Positions 42,720 to 51,062 are shown, counted from the first letter of the stretch. The stretch: DNA of 64,000 nucleotides from RYN-428 sp035551995 (GCA_035551995.1 DASZME010000007.1:1-64000); one strand, 5' to 3'. Notes: generated from the sequence alone by a model not told the origin. Numbers and translations are program-made.

Positions 42720-43478
42720 GTGCATCTTTCGCCGCGTGATATTGAAAAGTTGATGCTGCATAACGCCGGGTTTTTGGCGCAGAAGCGTCTGGCGCGCGGG
42801 CGGCGGCTGAATTACCCGGAAAGCGTCGCCCTGATCGCGTCGCAAATTTTGGAATTCATTCGCGACGGTCGCAGCGTCTCTGATCTGATGGACCTTGGCC
42901 GGCATCTGCTCGGCCGAAGGCAAGCTCTGCCCGGCGTCCCTGAAATGGTCATCGAAGTTCAGGTCGAAGGAACCTTTCCGGACGGAACCAAACTGGTGAC
43001 GGTTCATCATCCGATCACCGCCGAAGACGGCGACATGGCGCTGGCCCTGCACGGCAGCTTTCTGCCCGTTCCGGAGCTCGCGGTCTTTACCGACGCCGAG
43101 GCGGACGGCGCGCCGGGCGCGTATACCGTGGCGCCGGGCGAGATCGAATTGAACGCCGGCCGGGCGTCGATCGAAATTGAGGTAACCAACCTCGGCGATC
43201 GGCCCGTGCAGGTCGGAAGCCACTATCATTTTATCGAGACCAACGCCAGCCTGAAGTTCGATCGCGGCAAAGCGTACGGCAAGCGCCTGGATATACCGGC
43301 CGGCGCCGCCGTCCGATTTGAGCCGGGCGATACCAAAACGATCCGCCTGGTCGATATCGCCGGTGAAAAGGTGATTCGGGGCGGCAATAATCTGGCGGAC
43401 GGTCCCGTGAGCGACGCCGGCCGATTGGCGGCGATGGATCGGGTGCAAAAGCTGAGCTTCGCCAACGAGACCCCATAA
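42720..43478 (+). CDS. ureAB: Urease gamma-beta fusion subunit
   Basis: A 252-residue fusion of the two small urease subunits. Residues 1-100 are the gamma subunit (LSPRDIEKLMLHNAGFLAQK, then LNYPESVALIASQILEFIRD). Residues about 130-235 are the beta subunit (PGEIELNAG, GDRPVQVGSHYHFIETNASL, LDIPAGAAVRFEPGDTKTIR). A linker of about 30 residues joins them. Such fusions are known from Helicobacter-type ureases. The start is GTG at 42720 with AGGAGG six bases upstream. It lies between ureD and a small lipoprotein gene that precedes ureC. Confidence 0.94.
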   Translation: MHLSPRDIEKLMLHNAGFLAQKRLARGRRLNYPESVALIASQILEFIRDGRSVSDLMDLGRHLLGRRQALPGVPEMVIEVQVEGTFPDGTKLVTVHHPITAEDGDMALALHGSFLPVPELAVFTDAEADGAPGAYTVAPGEIELNAGRASIEIEVTNLGDRPVQVGSHYHFIETNASLKFDRGKAYGKRLDIPAGAAVRFEPGDTKTIRLVDIAGEKVIRGGNNLADGPVSDAGRLAAMDRVQKLSFANETP

Positions 43479-43493
43479 AGGAAGATCACGCAT

Positions 43494-43811
43494 ATGAACT
43501 ACCCGTCTGCCTCGCGCCGTCTCGCGATCGTGATATCCGCCGCGTTTTTCGGATTGGCCACCGGTTGCGTCGAGCCTAACTATCGCACCGACGTGCGGCC
43601 GACAGGTCAGGGCGGCGTTGAGGTTTATCGACTGCCCAAGGACGATCCGACTCCAGGGCCGGCGCCCGTCTCGAATATTCCCGCCGCTTCGCAAGCTCCG
43701 CAAAACTTCGATCAACAGATCGACGCGCTGGAAAAACAGGTCCGCGCCAAGAACGCCGAGATCGAAAGACTTAAGCAGGAGAAGGCGTCGCATCCAACGA
43801 CGGCGCAATAG
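43494..43811 (+). CDS. Small coiled-coil lipoprotein between ureAB and ureC
   Basis: A 105-residue lipoprotein: lipobox GLATGC (lipidated C25), then a Pro-rich linker, then a predicted coiled coil (FDQQIDALEKQVRAKNAEIE, RLKQEK) reaching almost to the C-terminus. GGAAG sits about eleven bases before the ATG. Nothing of this kind is part of normal urease operons. It starts 15 bases after ureAB, so it is very likely co-transcribed. Function is unknown; coiled-coil lipoproteins of this size often tether the outer membrane to the wall. Confidence 0.6.
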   Translation: MNYPSASRRLAIVISAAFFGLATGCVEPNYRTDVRPTGQGGVEVYRLPKDDPTPGPAPVSNIPAASQAPQNFDQQIDALEKQVRAKNAEIERLKQEKASHPTTAQ

Positions 43812-44033
43812 TCATTGATGTCCGTCAACGGACGCCAATAAGAGAATTCGCGCCATGTTTGATTTTCCCGCTGTATCCATCTCGGCAGAGGCGCTTCGAT
43901 GCGCGTCGCGGCCGGCCCACCGCTCGTCGGCGGAAAGCCGCCGGGCGCGGCAGAGCGTTTTCGTCCGATCGGCGCGCATAGGCGAATTCGGTTTCTCCGT
44001 CTCCTCGTAATCCACGAAAACAGGACCGTTTCC

Positions 44034-45749
44034 ATGGCCCATCGCATTTCCCGCTCCGCGTATGCCGACATCTATGGCCCCACCACCGGCGACAAAGTTC
44101 GCCTCGGCGATACGTCGCTCGTGCTGGAAGTGGAACGTGATTTCGCCGTCTATGGCGACGAGTGCAAATTCGGCGGGGGCAAAACCATCCGCGAAGGCAT
44201 GGGCCAAGCCGCCGGCGTCGGTGACGCCGACGCGCTGGATTGCGTCATCACTAATGCCTTGATCGTCGATTACACCGGCATCTACAAAGCCGACGTCGGC
44301 ATCAAGAACGGCTTGATCTCCGCCATCGGAAAAGCCGGCAATCCCCACGTCATGGCCGGCGTTTCCCCCGGCATGATCGTCGGCGTCACCACCGAGGTGA
44401 TCTGCGCCGAGGGATTGATTCTCACCGCCGGCGGCATCGACACGCACATCCATTTCATCTGTCCGCAGCAGGCGTACGAGGCCATCGCGTCCGGCCTCAC
44501 CACCATGGTCGGCGGCGGAACGGGACCGGCCACCGGAACCTGCGCCACCACGTGCACGCCCGGTTCGACGCACATGCGCCTGATGCTCGAAGCGACCGAT
44601 GCGCTTCCGCTCAACTTTGGTTTCACCGGCAAAGGAAACTCGGCCAAACCCGAAGGGTTGGCCGAGCAGATTCTCGCCGGCGCCATCGGTTTAAAACTTC
44701 ACGAGGATTGGGGAACAACGCCCGCCGCCATCGATTGCTGTTTAGACGTGGCCGACCGGCACGACGTGCAGGTGACGATCCATACCGATACGCTCAACGA
44801 AAGCGGATTCGTCGAGGCGTCGCTGGCGGCGTTCAAGGGCCGCACGATCCACACGTATCACAGCGAAGGGGCCGGCGGAGGCCACGCGCCGGATATCATC
44901 CGCGTCTGCGGCGAGATGAACGTGCTTCCTTCCTCGACCAATCCCACCCGACCGTTCACCGTCAACACGCTCGACGAGCATCTGGACATGCTGATGGTCT
45001 GTCACCATCTTGACAAAAACTTGCCGGAAGACGTCGCCTTCGCGGAAAGCCGCATCCGAGGAGAGACCATCGCCGCGGAGGATATTCTTCACGATCTTGG
45101 CGCCATCAGCATCATCAGTTCCGATTCGCAGGCGATGGGGCGGATCGGCGAAGTGATCACGCGAACCTGGCAAACCGCCCACAAGATGAAACAGCAGCGC
45201 GGCAGCCTGGAAGAAGACGCGCAAGGAAATGATAATTTCCGAATCCGCCGATATATCGCCAAGTACACGATCAATCCCGCCATCGCCCACGGCTTCGGTC
45301 ATTTGGTCGGCTCGATCGAAGCCGGGAAACTGGCCGACCTGGTCTTATGGAAACCGGCGTTTTTTGGCGTGCGGCCGGAAATGGTTTTGAAAGGGGGGAT
45401 GATCGCCTGGTCGCAGATGGGCGATCCCAACGCTTCGATCCCCACGCCCCAGCCGATGTTCATGCGGCCGATGTTCGCCAGCCTCGGCGGAGCGATCGGA
45501 TCGACGTGCTATGCGTTCGTAAGCCAGGGATCGCTCAGCAACGGCGCCGTTCAGGGGTATGGCTTGAGCAAACGGGCGATGGCGGTCCGCAATTGCCGCA
45601 AGCTCACGAAGCGGGACATGAAGCTCAATGACGCCACGCCGGTGATTACCGTCGATCCGGAAACCTACGCGGTGACCGCCGACGGACGTCCATTGACATG
45701 CGAGCCGGCCGAGGCGCTACCGCTGGCGCAGCGATATTTTCTTTTCTGA
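44034..45749 (+). CDS. ureC: Urease alpha (catalytic) subunit
   Basis: A 571-residue nickel enzyme that hydrolyses urea to ammonia and carbamate. The metal ligands are visible: H138 and H140 in GIDTHIHF, the carbamylated K221 in GLKLHEDWG, His residues in QVTIHTDTLNESG and IHTYHSEGAGGGHAPDI, and the Asp in IISSDSQAMGR. The mobile-flap segment MVCHHLDKNLPEDVAFAESR carries the catalytic histidine. Numbering is offset by four from the Klebsiella enzyme throughout, which supports the ATG at 44034 over an upstream in-frame start at 43899. It is the last gene of the plus-strand series and converges on the His-rich protein gene. Confidence 0.97.
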   Translation: MAHRISRSAYADIYGPTTGDKVRLGDTSLVLEVERDFAVYGDECKFGGGKTIREGMGQAAGVGDADALDCVITNALIVDYTGIYKADVGIKNGLISAIGKAGNPHVMAGVSPGMIVGVTTEVICAEGLILTAGGIDTHIHFICPQQAYEAIASGLTTMVGGGTGPATGTCATTCTPGSTHMRLMLEATDALPLNFGFTGKGNSAKPEGLAEQILAGAIGLKLHEDWGTTPAAIDCCLDVADRHDVQVTIHTDTLNESGFVEASLAAFKGRTIHTYHSEGAGGGHAPDIIRVCGEMNVLPSSTNPTRPFTVNTLDEHLDMLMVCHHLDKNLPEDVAFAESRIRGETIAAEDILHDLGAISIISSDSQAMGRIGEVITRTWQTAHKMKQQRGSLEEDAQGNDNFRIRRYIAKYTINPAIAHGFGHLVGSIEAGKLADLVLWKPAFFGVRPEMVLKGGMIAWSQMGDPNASIPTPQPMFMRPMFASLGGAIGSTCYAFVSQGSLSNGAVQGYGLSKRAMAVRNCRKLTKRDMKLNDATPVITVDPETYAVTADGRPLTCEPAEALPLAQRYFLF

Positions 45750-45802
45750 TCGCCGGCGAAGTGGATCGACGACGATTATCGTATGCGCGGCGCGATCCTG
45801 AT

Positions 45803-47320
45803 CTATTCCCGCTGATCTCGCGGTCCTCCGCGATCGTCGTAACGACCCTCATGACGATCGCGTGGCGCGGCTTCGTCATCGCCGCCGCGATGTCGGCGCG
45901 GCGCTGGCCGTGCATCGTTCTCACGATCCTCCGGACCGGCTTCACCGCGAAATTCTTCGTGGCGGCCATGTCCAAAGCCTTGGGGCTCGCGATCCTCTCC
46001 GCGGAATCCTTCGTGACGAGGGGGACCAAAACGCTCTGATTCCCGATCGCCGCCGCGGAAGCCTTCATGACGGCCGCCGTCGAAGTCTTCTCGCTCGCGA
46101 TCGATTCCGCGGAAGCGTCCGTGATCGGCTGGGGCAAAATGTTCTGAACGCCGCTGGGCTCCGCGGAAGCCCTCGCGCGGGCCGGGGCCGAAATGCTCCG
46201 GCTGGCGCTCGCCGTCGCGGAAACCTTCGTGGCGAGCGTGTCCGAACTCTTCGTGTCGCGGGCGGAATCGAGAATATCTTTCGCCGCCGCCGTAGCCGAA
46301 ATTGCCGGGACGGCGATGATCATATCCCCCAAAACTTTCGTCATGACGGACGCCAAAATGCTGCGGTCCCCGATGCCCTTCCCGGTACTCTTCGCGGCGG
46401 CTCGGACCGAAACGCTCGGGGCCGTGATGGTAGCGGCGAAATTCTGCATGTCGGCGGGCGCCGAAATGCGCGAACGCGTGGGACTCGATTTCACGATCGG
46501 GAGAGCGGCGAAATTCTTCGTGTCGGCGGGGGCCAAAATGCGCCGTGGCGCCGTCATGTCTCCGAAACTCGTCATAATGAGCAGGTCCGAAGTGTTCTGA
46601 TTCACGACCCTCGCCGCCAAAGCGTCGAAAATGACCGGCGCCAAATTGTTCGGGGCCGCGACGGCCTTCGTTGAACCGTTCGTGGCGGCCTTCACCGAAT
46701 CGTTGCGCGCCGTGTTGGTGGCCTCGAAAGCCACCGCCGTCGTGCATTTCGAAACGCTCCGGCCCGTGCGAAGCGCGATCGAAACCTTCATGACGACCGG
46801 GGCCGAAGCGTTCGGGTCCCGCATCTTCATGAAAGCCCCGACGCACGGGAGGGCCGTCCTGACCGGGTCCGTGGCGCGGGGCATGTTCTTCGCGATCGCC
46901 ATGTTCGGGTCGTTCTCGATCGGGACCGTCATTCAAACGTTCCGGCGGCCTGCCTTCATGGGGCGGCCGAGGCGTTTGGTCAGACTGCTGATCGCGCTCA
47001 TGATGGGCGCGCCCGCCATGTTCGGCGGCGGGGCCGGAGCGATGCCACCAGCTTGGGTATTCCCCCGTATCTCCATCGCGATGAGCGCGGTCTGCTTCCG
47101 CGCGCTCCACACGGTCGGCGCCGTGAGTCGAGGTCGGTGAATGGGATCGATGCCACCAGCTTGGATAATTTTGTTCGGAATCGCCGTCGCGATTGTGGGC
47201 GGGGGGCCGGCGGTGGTCCGGGTTGTCGTCGGACCCATTTGGGCCGGGGGCGGCCCAGGCGCCGGTCGTCAGAAACAGTAGAGATGCACATGCCATCCAT
47301 TTAACGCTCGAAAATCGCAT
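45803..47320 (-). CDS. Secreted His-rich protein with about fourteen 18-residue repeats
   Basis: A 505-residue exported protein. A signal peptide (VKWMACASLLFLTTGAWA, then APG) is followed by a His/Arg/Asp/Gly-rich chain. Two copies of YPSWWHRS occur near residues 52 and 88. From about residue 165 the chain consists of degenerate 18-residue units of the form HRGPEHFGPGRHEGFRG, roughly fourteen in number. About one residue in ten is His. AGGAG before the ATG at 47320 supports the start. I recognise no family. Nickel or other metal binding is suggested by composition and by location between ureC and a sigma / Spy-like cassette, but is not shown. The opposite strand is also open but gives an unlikely Ala/Thr/Phe protein. 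Confidence 0.7.
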   Translation of the reverse strand: MRFSSVKWMACASLLFLTTGAWAAPGPNGSDDNPDHRRPPAHNRDGDSEQNYPSWWHRSHSPTSTHGADRVERAEADRAHRDGDTGEYPSWWHRSGPAAEHGGRAHHERDQQSDQTPRPPHEGRPPERLNDGPDRERPEHGDREEHAPRHGPGQDGPPVRRGFHEDAGPERFGPGRHEGFDRASHGPERFEMHDGGGFRGHQHGAQRFGEGRHERFNEGRRGPEQFGAGHFRRFGGEGRESEHFGPAHYDEFRRHDGATAHFGPRRHEEFRRSPDREIESHAFAHFGARRHAEFRRYHHGPERFGPSRREEYREGHRGPQHFGVRHDESFGGYDHRRPGNFGYGGGERYSRFRPRHEEFGHARHEGFRDGERQPEHFGPGPREGFRGAQRRSEHFAPADHGRFRGIDREREDFDGGRHEGFRGGDRESERFGPPRHEGFRGEDREPQGFGHGRHEEFRGEAGPEDRENDARPAPRRHRGGDDEAAPRDRHEGRYDDRGGPRDQRE

Positions 47321-47579
47321 AATGCTCCTGTGACGAAGTGACTGCTTCGCTTCAAATCCGCCGAGATCAGACCGGATCGGACTGAGGTATCGAGTGAGTG
47401 CCGCAAGGAGTTTAAATTATTCCTTTGTGGCGGCGAATCGAAGCATCGGCTCGCCGCGCGACAGGCGGTATTTATGTACTTTGGTGGACCTGCCCGCGCC
47501 GATGCGGAATAATCGCATCGGCTGGCGCGACAAACGATTGTGATGGAGTCGCCTACACCGGCCCGCGCGGAGCAGACCC

Positions 47580-48140
47580 TTGCAGGAGTCCGATACCGAG
47601 CTTGTCTCAAAGATCCGGCGTGGCGACTCATCGGCTTTCCAGGAGTTGGTGCGCCGCCATGCCGATGCACTCCTGGGAATGGCCTTCACGCTGGTTGGTT
47701 CCCGGGCCGACGCCGAGGACGTCGTCCAGGAAACGCTGATCGTGGCGTTGGCGAAAATTCAGACTTTTGAAGGACGGTCGGCCGTCGGAACGTGGTTGCG
47801 CGGGATTCTGGTGTTTAAGGCGGCCAAGCTTCGCCGCTCGCGTAAGGTGCGCACCACCTTGTCGCTTTACGACCACGACGGATCGGGCGACGTGGATCGG
47901 TCAGACGCGGGTTTGTCCACGCGGTCGGCGTCGGCGGCCGTGGATAGCAAGGTCGACGCCATGGCCATGCTCCAAACGCTTTCCGATGAGCATCGGGAGA
48001 TTGTCGTGCTTCGCGAGCTTCAGCAATATTCGTACGAAGAAATTTCCAGGATGCTGAAGGTTCCGATCGGGACCGTCGAATCCCGCCTCTACCGCGCCCG
48101 CCAGGAATTGCGAAAGCGGTTTGGCGGGTATAATCAGTGA
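47580..48140 (+). CDS. ECF RNA polymerase sigma factor
   Basis: A 186-residue extracytoplasmic-function sigma factor. Region 2 shows FQELVRRHADALLGMAFTLV and SRADAEDVVQETLIVALAKI. Region 4 shows LQTLSDEHREIVVLRELQQY and SYEEISRMLKVPIGTVESRL, a helix-turn-helix, then YRARQELRKRF. The start is TTG at 47580, with GGAG about seven bases upstream. It is followed after three bases by an anti-sigma gene and is divergent from the His-rich protein gene; the 259-base divergent region contains an AT-rich dyad near 47409-47425. Confidence 0.92.
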   Translation: MQESDTELVSKIRRGDSSAFQELVRRHADALLGMAFTLVGSRADAEDVVQETLIVALAKIQTFEGRSAVGTWLRGILVFKAAKLRRSRKVRTTLSLYDHDGSGDVDRSDAGLSTRSASAAVDSKVDAMAMLQTLSDEHREIVVLRELQQYSYEEISRMLKVPIGTVESRLYRARQELRKRFGGYNQ

Positions 48141-48143
48141 GGC

Positions 48144-48632
48144 GTGATGCAGTCGGAGAACATTATGGCGCCCTGTGAATTCGAAAAGATTCTGGGCCGG
48201 TATCTTGACGGCGAGCTTCCGCAAGCCCAGCGCGCCCGCGTGGAGATTCATCTTCGCGATTGCGCGAGCTGCGCCGCCGAACTCGACCAGCTTGCCGCGA
48301 TCTCCCGGACGCTGCGCCTGGCGCCTTTGCCCAGGGCGTCCGGGGCGTTTCTTGCGCGGCTCGAGGCGCTGGCCGATCGCGTGGAAGACGTGTCGGCGTT
48401 TCGCTTTGTCATTCGGCTGACCGCCGCCGCCGCGGCGATTTTCATCGTGGCGACCGTGCAATGGAGCTTGCATCGTACGCCGGCGTTGCAGCCGACGGTC
48501 ACGACGGCGTATTCCAGCACCGAAAAGGCGATGATCGATCCGGAGTCGGCAATCCCCGCCGTCGCGTCGAATAGCGCGGCCGATCCGCAATTGGATTTCA
48601 TCGTTCAGGGTCTGACCGGAGGCCGTCCGTGA
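48144..48632 (+). CDS. Zinc-finger anti-sigma factor
   Basis: A 162-residue single-pass membrane protein. The N-terminal zf-HC2 domain has C11 and the H36-x3-C40-x2-C43 motif (HLRDCASC). A transmembrane segment, VIRLTAAAAAIFIVATVQW, is near residue 95. The short periplasmic tail ends QLDFIVQGLTGGRP. It would hold the adjacent sigma factor inactive until a periplasmic signal arrives. Its stop overlaps the GTG start of the next gene by four bases. Confidence 0.88.
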   Translation: MMQSENIMAPCEFEKILGRYLDGELPQAQRARVEIHLRDCASCAAELDQLAAISRTLRLAPLPRASGAFLARLEALADRVEDVSAFRFVIRLTAAAAAIFIVATVQWSLHRTPALQPTVTTAYSSTEKAMIDPESAIPAVASNSAADPQLDFIVQGLTGGRP

Positions 48633-49180
48633 ATCGACTGAAGCTGGCAATTCTTCTGGGCTTCGTGATCGTGTTCGCGGCGGGACTGACCGTCGGCCGA
48701 TCGCGTCCCGTGCCTGCGCCGGCCGCGGCGCCGCCGGATGAATTTCCGAATTTCAAATTGAAGCTCGGCCTCATGCCGGCGCAGGAACAGCGGATGCAGA
48801 AGATCTGGCGCGACGCCCGAAACCAATCCGATCAACTGGCCCAGGGCTTCCGCGAGTTTGATCGGATGCGCGACGAGTCGGTGACGTCTTTGCTGACGCC
48901 GGAACAGAAGCAAAAGTATGACGATATTCAGCGCAAGCGCGAGGCCCAGGTGTCGGCGTTGCGCAGCGAGATTTTCAAGATTATGGAAGGCGCTCAAAAA
49001 GAGACCGAATCAATCCTGACGCCCGAGCAGCTTCCGAAGTTCAAGGAGATCGTCAAGCAGCACGGCCGCCGTCACGGTCCGCCGCCCCCGATGTGGATGG
49101 GCGGACCGCCGCACCATCATGGCCGGCCAGGACCCGACACTCGGCCCAGCGACGGGCCGACGACGGCGCCGAGCGTTTAG
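48629..49180 (+). CDS. Spy/CnrX-like periplasmic helical protein with His/Pro tail
   Basis: A 183-residue membrane-anchored periplasmic protein (N-terminal segment LAILLGFVIVFAAGLTVG) with a long helical core that resembles the heavy-metal-resistance / Spy / CnrX group. Two LTPEQ-type motifs are seen (SLLTPEQKQKYDDIQ and SILTPEQLPKFKEI). The tail HGRRHGPPPPMWMGGPPHHH is rich in His and Met and could bind a soft or borderline metal ion. The start is GTG, overlapping the anti-sigma stop. In CnrYXH-type systems such a protein senses Ni/Co and releases the sigma factor; here this is inference from fold and gene order. Core histidines of CnrX are absent. Confidence 0.7.
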   Translation: MNRLKLAILLGFVIVFAAGLTVGRSRPVPAPAAAPPDEFPNFKLKLGLMPAQEQRMQKIWRDARNQSDQLAQGFREFDRMRDESVTSLLTPEQKQKYDDIQRKREAQVSALRSEIFKIMEGAQKETESILTPEQLPKFKEIVKQHGRRHGPPPPMWMGGPPHHHGRPGPDTRPSDGPTTAPSV

Positions 49181-49662
49181 GCGCCGAAGGTGATTTGCGT
49201 CGCCTTCCCCTGAATCATATTGGTGTCCCCCAGCCTGCCCCCGATATCGCTCATCCAACGAACCGTAGCATTATGCTCGGCCAACCACTTCATTCCACAA
49301 ATTCTCTCGGCGGCGGTTCGCCTCTTCGACTTGGCATGGGTCAATACCCAAGAGGAACTACTTAAAGGCGGGGCCGCCCTGTTCGTTGAGACCGTTGCCG
49401 AGCGTGCGATGGTATCACCTCTCGTAGACGCTGAAGTTGCCGTTATCCGCTGAACGTCGTTCCGTGGATTCTGCCATTTGGGGGACTTCGCGGCTGCCGT
49501 AATGGGACCAAAACCATCAAATTGAAAGCCGAATAATCGTCAACTTTCGCTTGTGGCCCGTAAACGCGAACGGCAGCCAGCGAGATTTTCCCGCTAACTG
49601 CCGTGGTCTATGTGAATTCCGAGAAAGTCAAGAAGCTGATGACAAAGGAGCCAGCGGGAGGT
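49181..49662. other. Noncoding or decayed stretch upstream of intron scar
   Basis: About 480 bases with no gene I can support. A minus-strand frame stays open for roughly 75 codons and ends with a stop at 49177-49179 (its last residues read MIQGKATQITFGA), but it has no clear start and no recognised family. A small imperfect hairpin, CGGCAG-CC-AGCG with CGCT-AA-CTGCCG, is near 49570-49602. The stretch looks like the remains of rearrangement. Confidence 0.5.
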
Positions 49663-49731
49663 GAGTGGCGCGGGGAATTTCACCCCGCGCTCTCCCAGAA
49701 CCGGACGTGAGCCTCCCGACTCATCCGGCTC
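49663..49731 (-). ncRNA. Group II intron domains V and VI (remnant)
   Basis: On the minus strand, 49731-49698 is exactly 34 bases: GAGCCGGA, TGAGTC, GGGA, GGCTCA, CG, TCCGGTTC. This is the group II intron domain V fold, with its catalytic AGC triad, GNRA-type tetraloop and two-base bulge. Directly 3' is a second hairpin, 49692-49663 (GAGCGCGGGG / CCCCGCGC...CTC), with an unpaired A near its 3' base, as expected for domain VI and its branch point. The upstream intron domains and reverse transcriptase are missing; the sequence beyond 49731 becomes a dehydrogenase gene fragment. Confidence 0.8.
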
Positions 49732-49751
49732 CAGTCATCCCATCGCCCTAA

Positions 49752-50063
49752 CTCGCGGGAAATTTTCTACTTACCGCCGCCATCGAAGCGATGGCCGAAG
49801 CCTCCGCCATGGCCGAGAAGAACGGCGTTCCCCGCGCAGCTCTGTTGAAAATGCTCACTTCGACGCTCTTCAATTGCCCGATCTACCAGACCTATGGCAA
49901 AGGGATCATCAATTCCGAATTTGAGAAGGCGGCGTTTTCGGTTCCGCTGATTTTGAAGGACATGCATCTCGTTCAGCGCACCGCGGCGGAAAGCCGCGCG
50001 CCGATGCCGATCGTGAACCTGCTATGCGATCGCTATTTGAGTTTGATCGCCAAAGGAAAGTAA
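49752..50063 (+). pseudogene. 3-hydroxyisobutyrate dehydrogenase family, C-terminal fragment
   Basis: The last 103 residues of a beta-hydroxyacid dehydrogenase. It reads LAGNFLLTAAIEAMAEASAM, then a helical region ending LILKDMHLVQRTAAES, matching the C-terminal domain of the family (about 290 residues). The N-terminal Rossmann half is absent: homology begins at 49752, 20 bases after the group II intron domain V, and a stop codon lies just upstream. There is no start codon with a ribosome site. It is therefore a truncated remnant, probably not expressed as a working enzyme. Confidence 0.8.
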
Positions 50064-50178
50064 ACGTGGGATTCAACCGCGCTTGCCCTGGGCGCGGCCG
50101 AAGATGCGGGATTGAAGTGGTAGGCTCGAATTGATGACGATTGACGCTCCCTTTGACAGGCGCGGAGGGGAGCCGCAA

Positions 50179-50913
50179 TCACGTCGCGTCCTGATCTGGC
50201 TGGTCTTCAAACGCCTGATCCTGTCGCGCCTCATAGTCGTCTTCGCGGCGCATTTCTTCAAGGCACTCGATGTAGTCCCCACGCACTGACGGGTGAAGTT
50301 GGTCGGCAAAACCCTCGTCGAGTCGATTGGCCCGGATCAGGCTTACGACGTCGGCAAAGTCCTGATAACGATGAGCCGCCAGCTTCAATTGAATGAGTGT
50401 GGGAAGGTTGACCACCCGCAGGTCGTCGATGGTTTGCGTTACTGTCTCAGGGTCGGGGTACGCGATGGGGCCCGGCATGCCGCTTCCGGGAAACAGGCCG
50501 GCCACGAGAATGTCAAACGACACGCCGGTCGCGCGATCCACGAAACGTCGGGGCCGTCCCTGCGTCGGGTCAAACTCACCGGCGGTGACGAATCGCCGCA
50601 ACATCGCCAGTCCTTCGGCCGACAAAAGAAAATCAACGTCGCCGGTCGTGCGCCGATGACGATGAGCGTTGACCGCCATGCCACCCACGATCGCGTAAGG
50701 GATAGTGGCCTGCTCGAATCGCAACGCGATGCGTCGCATCGTTTGATGGATCGGATCGTTTCCCCGAAAGAACATGGAAATCTCCCCAAGCCGATCGGCA
50801 AAACCTCCCGGTTCGCGCCGGCTGGCGGAGCGAAGGTCGCTGTAACCGGCATTCGCCAAAAAGGGTGTTTGTGTCATTAGGCTCTCACCGTTGAACACGC
50901 CATTATCGATCAT
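50179..50913 (-). CDS. Nucleotidyltransferase-fold protein (AbiEii/MNT-like)
   Basis: A protein of up to 244 residues with a nucleotidyltransferase core: IPYAIVGGMAVNAHRHRRTT then GDVDFLLS, giving the GG motif and D-x-D of the fold. Later blocks RATGVSFDILVAG and VVNLPTLIQLKLAAHRYQDF are usual in genomic 'nucleotidyl transferase AbiEii-like' proteins. A start at 50877 (MTQTPFLANAG), with GGTGAG upstream, is an alternative to 50913. These proteins can be antitoxin or toxin components or stand alone; no partner gene is adjacent. Confidence 0.7.
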   Translation of the reverse strand: MIDNGVFNGESLMTQTPFLANAGYSDLRSASRREPGGFADRLGEISMFFRGNDPIHQTMRRIALRFEQATIPYAIVGGMAVNAHRHRRTTGDVDFLLSAEGLAMLRRFVTAGEFDPTQGRPRRFVDRATGVSFDILVAGLFPGSGMPGPIAYPDPETVTQTIDDLRVVNLPTLIQLKLAAHRYQDFADVVSLIRANRLDEGFADQLHPSVRGDYIECLEEMRREDDYEARQDQAFEDQPDQDAT

Positions 50914-51062
50914 AGCGTGTCGACGGTAAATTATCGAAGATCAGTTGCGTTGCGGAGGCGCGGGCACCTATAAAACTGCCGGCGCTGAATCCCATACCGC
51001 CGTCGCTCGGTTCAAAAAAAATTGGTTCTTGGACAACCGAATATTGCAGCCAAAGATGTCGC

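Noticed and set aside
45862..47140. Long plus-strand frames opposite the His-rich protein gene
   Set aside because: They mirror the repeats of the minus-strand gene; that gene has a signal peptide and AGGAG site, the mirrors have neither.
49791..50063. Intact 90-residue protein starting at the internal ATG at 49791
   Set aside because: Similarity to the dehydrogenase family continues upstream of that ATG and there is no ribosome site, so it is a fragment.
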